A stretch of DNA of 64,000 bases from Acinetobacter sp. CFCC 10889 (GTDB lineage: Bacteria > Pseudomonadota > Gammaproteobacteria > Pseudomonadales > Moraxellaceae). Shown here in pieces: positions 63,387 through 64,000 of this stretch. A program made the translations under genes and the position numbers. The notes under the pieces are model-generated. The model saw only the letters and a list, made by a program, of their open reading frames with translations. It was not told where the DNA came from and did not search any database. Within the stretch, counting starts at the first letter, position 1, and every line of letters begins with the position of its first letter. The DNA lies in NCBI RefSeq assembly GCF_003268395.1, contig NZ_LQXQ01000013.1, positions 29,828 through 93,827 on the forward strand. Direction: 5' to 3'.

Positions 63387-63735
63387 TTTGGTCACCGATG
63401 GTCACTTTGAAATTGTGATTGGTCACAAAAGTAGATATAAAATTTGAACGGTCGTTAAAATTAACATAGACTATCTGAAGTGATGTATTTAAAACCTAGA
63501 TGAATATCGAAAAATGAGCTTTTTTAGGTAAAAATTTTGGTCACCGATGGTCACTTTAGAAAAGTGGTTGGTCACAAACTTGAAAAATAAGTTCAAGTCT
63601 TGGACTAAAATTCTATTCTTAGATCCAGTTTTGGAGTTTTAATAAGCTAAAAAGAACAAATGATTTAATGGAAATTGAGATCATTTAAGGTCATTTATAT
63701 GCGGTGGGGCACCGAATGGTCACATCTTGGTCACC
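63387..63735 (+). repeat. Dispersed GGTCAC repeats beside the integration module
   Basis: Two long near-identical copies start TTTGGTCACCGATGGTCACTT at 63387 and 63536 and both end with GGTCACAAA about 35 bases later (63421 and 63570). A third cluster has GGTCAC at 63718 and 63729. There is no gene in this stretch. The copies may be integrase arm-type or repressor sites (inference); spacing is too irregular for a CRISPR array. Confidence 0.6.
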
Positions 63736-63823
63736 AAAGATAGGAAAGGTGAATAAAATTTATAAGTAGGCTGTAGTAAATAATTTGAATTAGATGAAAA
63801 AATATCAATTAAATCAACAATAA

Positions 63824-63855
63824 AAAAGCCCCCATCTTTCGATGAGGGCTTTTTG
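63824..63855 (-). terminator. Terminator of the tRNA-Gly operon
   Basis: Minus strand: GCCCTCATC-GAAA-GATGGGGGC hairpin (one G-U pair) followed by six T, a few bases past the tRNA 3' end. Confidence 0.88.
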
Positions 63856-63859
63856 AATC

Positions 63860-63935
63860 TGGAGCGGGAAAGGAGACTCGAACTCCCGACCCCAACCTTG
63901 GCAAGGTTATGCTCTACCAACTGAGCTATTCCCGC
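63860..63935 (-). tRNA. tRNA-Gly (anticodon GCC), CCA encoded
   Basis: Minus strand: GCGGGAA acceptor pairs with TTCCCGC, discriminator T followed by an encoded CCA (63860-63862). The D-arm region is GCTCAGTTGGTAGAGC, the anticodon loop CTTGGCAAG gives GCC, and the T-arm contains GTTCGAGTC. Full 76 bases with CCA. The 3' end faces the broken integrase module, as expected if an element integrated at a neighbouring tRNA. Confidence 0.95.
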
Positions 63936-63980
63936 GGAGTCTGTCCAATTTTTTAAATAAAAAACTGAATGAAAAAATTT

Positions 63981-64000
63981 TGGAGCGGGAAAGGAGACTC
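63981..64000 (-). tRNA. Second tRNA-Gly copy, cut by the window edge
   Basis: The last 20 bases repeat exactly the CCA, acceptor and T-arm side of the preceding tRNA-Gly, 45 bases upstream of it on the minus strand. This points to a tandem tRNA-Gly array. Confidence 0.75.

Noticed and set aside
63387..63735. GGTCAC repeats as a CRISPR array
   Set aside because: The units differ in length, spacing is irregular, and no cas gene is present.

Overview
The window looks like a chromosomal segment of an AT-rich gammaproteobacterium, most probably an Acinetobacter. The basis is the gene order aceF-aceE / M23 peptidase / DciA (DUF721) / lpxC / ftsZ-ftsA-ftsQ-ddl-murC-murG together with protein sequences recognised by eye; no database search was run.

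Region 1 (1-17.6 kb) is core genome: pyruvate dehydrogenase E2 and E1, a LytM/M23 peptidase, a DciA-type helicase loader, lpxC, and a minus-strand division and peptidoglycan cluster (murG-murC-ddl-ftsQ-ftsA-ftsZ). An MFS transporter, gshB and a DUF3565 protein follow. Region 2 (17.6-22.6 kb) has a small membrane protein, the C-terminal relic of an Mrr-type restriction enzyme, a solitary Mrr-like nuclease, guaA and a PstS-like binding protein.

Region 3 (23-42 kb) is one minus-strand cluster: an FhaC-type two-partner-secretion transporter, a DUF2341/LamG/ExbB fusion, ExbD, a TonB-like protein, a beta-barrel porin and a giant DUF3739-type filamentous haemagglutinin of about 4,100 residues. The layout suggests an adhesin exported by two-partner secretion with its own proton-motive-force motor. 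Two uncharacterised genes (42.6-43.6 kb) lie upstream.

Region 4 (43.9-46.5 kb) has a small plus-strand cluster (macro/A1pp-like protein, unknown 134-residue protein, PPP-family phosphoesterase) and an ADP-ribosylglycohydrolase relic.

Region 5 (46.5-62.4 kb) is a defence island on the minus strand: a SAM methyltransferase/HNH nuclease pair, an HsdS relic, a McrB-McrC pair, and a six-gene operon (wHTH regulator, HerA/FtsK-like ATPase with a Ser-rich insert, small amphipathic-helix protein, coiled-coil protein, GrpE-like protein, DUF1566-Hsp70 fusion). I cannot match that six-gene set to a named defence system; it is the best candidate for something undescribed. Region 6 (62.4-64 kb) holds a broken integration module (excisionase-like gene, integrase N-terminus fused to another protein, HTH repressor, GGTCAC repeats) beside tandem tRNA-Gly(GCC) genes, so the island probably entered there.

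Five genes (ftsZ, the MFS transporter, the haemagglutinin, the Hsp70-like protein and the excisionase-like gene) are each broken by an apparent loss of one base in or next to a short homopolymer. Because ftsZ is essential, sequencing or assembly error is the likeliest cause, and these genes should be treated as probably intact.
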